From contig JAGXAM010000010.1 of the NCBI GenBank assembly GCA_019075905.1, forward strand, positions 52,921 to 116,920: a stretch of 64,000 bases of DNA. Reading direction: 5' to 3'. Under the pieces are notes generated by a model. That model had not been told where the DNA came from, made no database searches, and saw only the letters and a list, made by a program, of their open reading frames with translations. Below, one piece after another: positions 63,853 to 64,000 of the stretch. The position numbers and the translations under genes were made by a program. The stretch comes from Hyphomicrobiales bacterium. GTDB lineage: Bacteria > Pseudomonadota > Alphaproteobacteria > Rhizobiales > Beijerinckiaceae. Each line of letters begins with the position of its first letter. Position 1 is the first letter of the stretch.

Positions 63853-64000
63853 TGACCTTGCCCCCTGAGGCTTATCCATATTGAAGTAAGCTCTGGCCCA
63901 AGCTGAGGACCAGAGAATGAAGCGCAAGCGTTTTTCCGAAGAGCAAATCATCGCGATTTTGAAAGAGCACGAGGCCGGCATCCCGGTCGCAGAGCTTTGC
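63853..64000 (+). mobile_element. IS3-family element, left end (cut by the window edge)
   Basis: A probable terminal repeat TGACCTTGCCCCCTGAGG begins at 63853, similar in form to ends of the IS407 group of IS3. It is followed after about 45 bases by an OrfA start. The rest of the element, including the DDE transposase frame and the right repeat, lies beyond the window. Confidence 0.7.
63917..64000 (+). CDS. IS3-type transposase OrfA, N-terminal fragment
   Basis: The 28 residues present start MKRKRFSEEQIIAILKEHEA and continue GIPVAELC, the first helix and turn of the helix-turn-helix typical of OrfA in IS407/IS3 elements. The frame runs off the right edge uninterrupted, so completeness cannot be judged. 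Confidence 0.85.
   Translation, partial: MKRKRFSEEQIIAILKEHEAGIPVAELC

Overview
The window is GC-rich, densely coded chromosomal DNA from an alphaproteobacterium. The evidence is the permuted two-piece tmRNA gene next to sspB, the rplM-rpsI-argC and dusA/cobS/cobT orders, a MutL carrying the endonuclease motif, DUF2853/DUF4169/DUF1304/DUF2892 proteins, and an sRNA with the UUUCCUCCCU decamer. I cannot fix the genus. Most of the DNA is vertically inherited housekeeping sequence. The only clear mobile element is the first ~150 bases of an IS3-type element cut off by the right edge.

Layout. 0-8 kb: tail of tgt, a dienelactone hydrolase, an EamA transporter, a probable methylsuccinyl-CoA dehydrogenase (ethylmalonyl-CoA pathway), a ParB-like gene behind a long structured RNA leader with a terminator, a DUF2892-Crp/Fnr pair with a palindromic operator, then argC-rpsI-rplM. 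8-13 kb: hom, tRNA-Glu, dusA, cobS, cobT. 13.2-20.4 kb: a seven-gene catabolic operon whose first four genes look like (R)-sulfolactate sulfo-lyase SuyAB and the sulfolactate dehydrogenases SlcC and ComC, followed by an IlvD/Edd dehydratase, a xylose-dehydrogenase-like SDR and a Gfo/Idh/MocA oxidoreductase. 20.7-26.3 kb: HTH-RibBX fusion, DUF1304, hbd-etfA-etfB, cobalamin adenosyltransferase with a 59-residue membrane protein, rpmB. 26.5-35.3 kb: ileS-lspA-DUF3035-like-M16-M16-mutL. 35.4-42.5 kb: DedA, L,D-transpeptidase, DUF2853, thermonuclease, purA, a proline-rich membrane protein, KDPG aldolase, N-formylglutamate amidohydrolase. 42.5-49 kb: an MmgR-like sRNA, a periplasmic binding protein, enoyl-CoA hydratase, a TSUP transporter, an O-antigen ligase-like protein, ssrA, sspB. 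49-64 kb: AsmA, FAD oxidase, NYN protein, aminopeptidase P, prmA, PhzF, LysE, ilvN, a GT39 protein, a 2OG oxygenase, a repeat-flanked membrane protein and the IS3 end.

How the genes fit together. The 13-20 kb operon is the most distinctive region. SlcC and ComC can interconvert the two sulfolactate enantiomers through sulfopyruvate, and SuyAB cleaves (R)-sulfolactate to pyruvate and sulfite. The three genes behind them are the enzyme types that oxidise and dehydrate a sugar, so the operon may join (sulfo)sugar oxidation to sulfolactate desulfonation. A second theme is acyl-CoA metabolism: Mcd-like dehydrogenase, Hbd, EtfAB and enoyl-CoA hydratase, with cobalamin genes that would serve B12-dependent mutases. 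A third is protein quality control: ssrA lies directly upstream of the gene for the adaptor that recognises its tag. The most novel non-coding signals are the structured RNA in front of the ParB-like gene (4567-4751, minus strand) and a second terminator-ended leader in front of purA.
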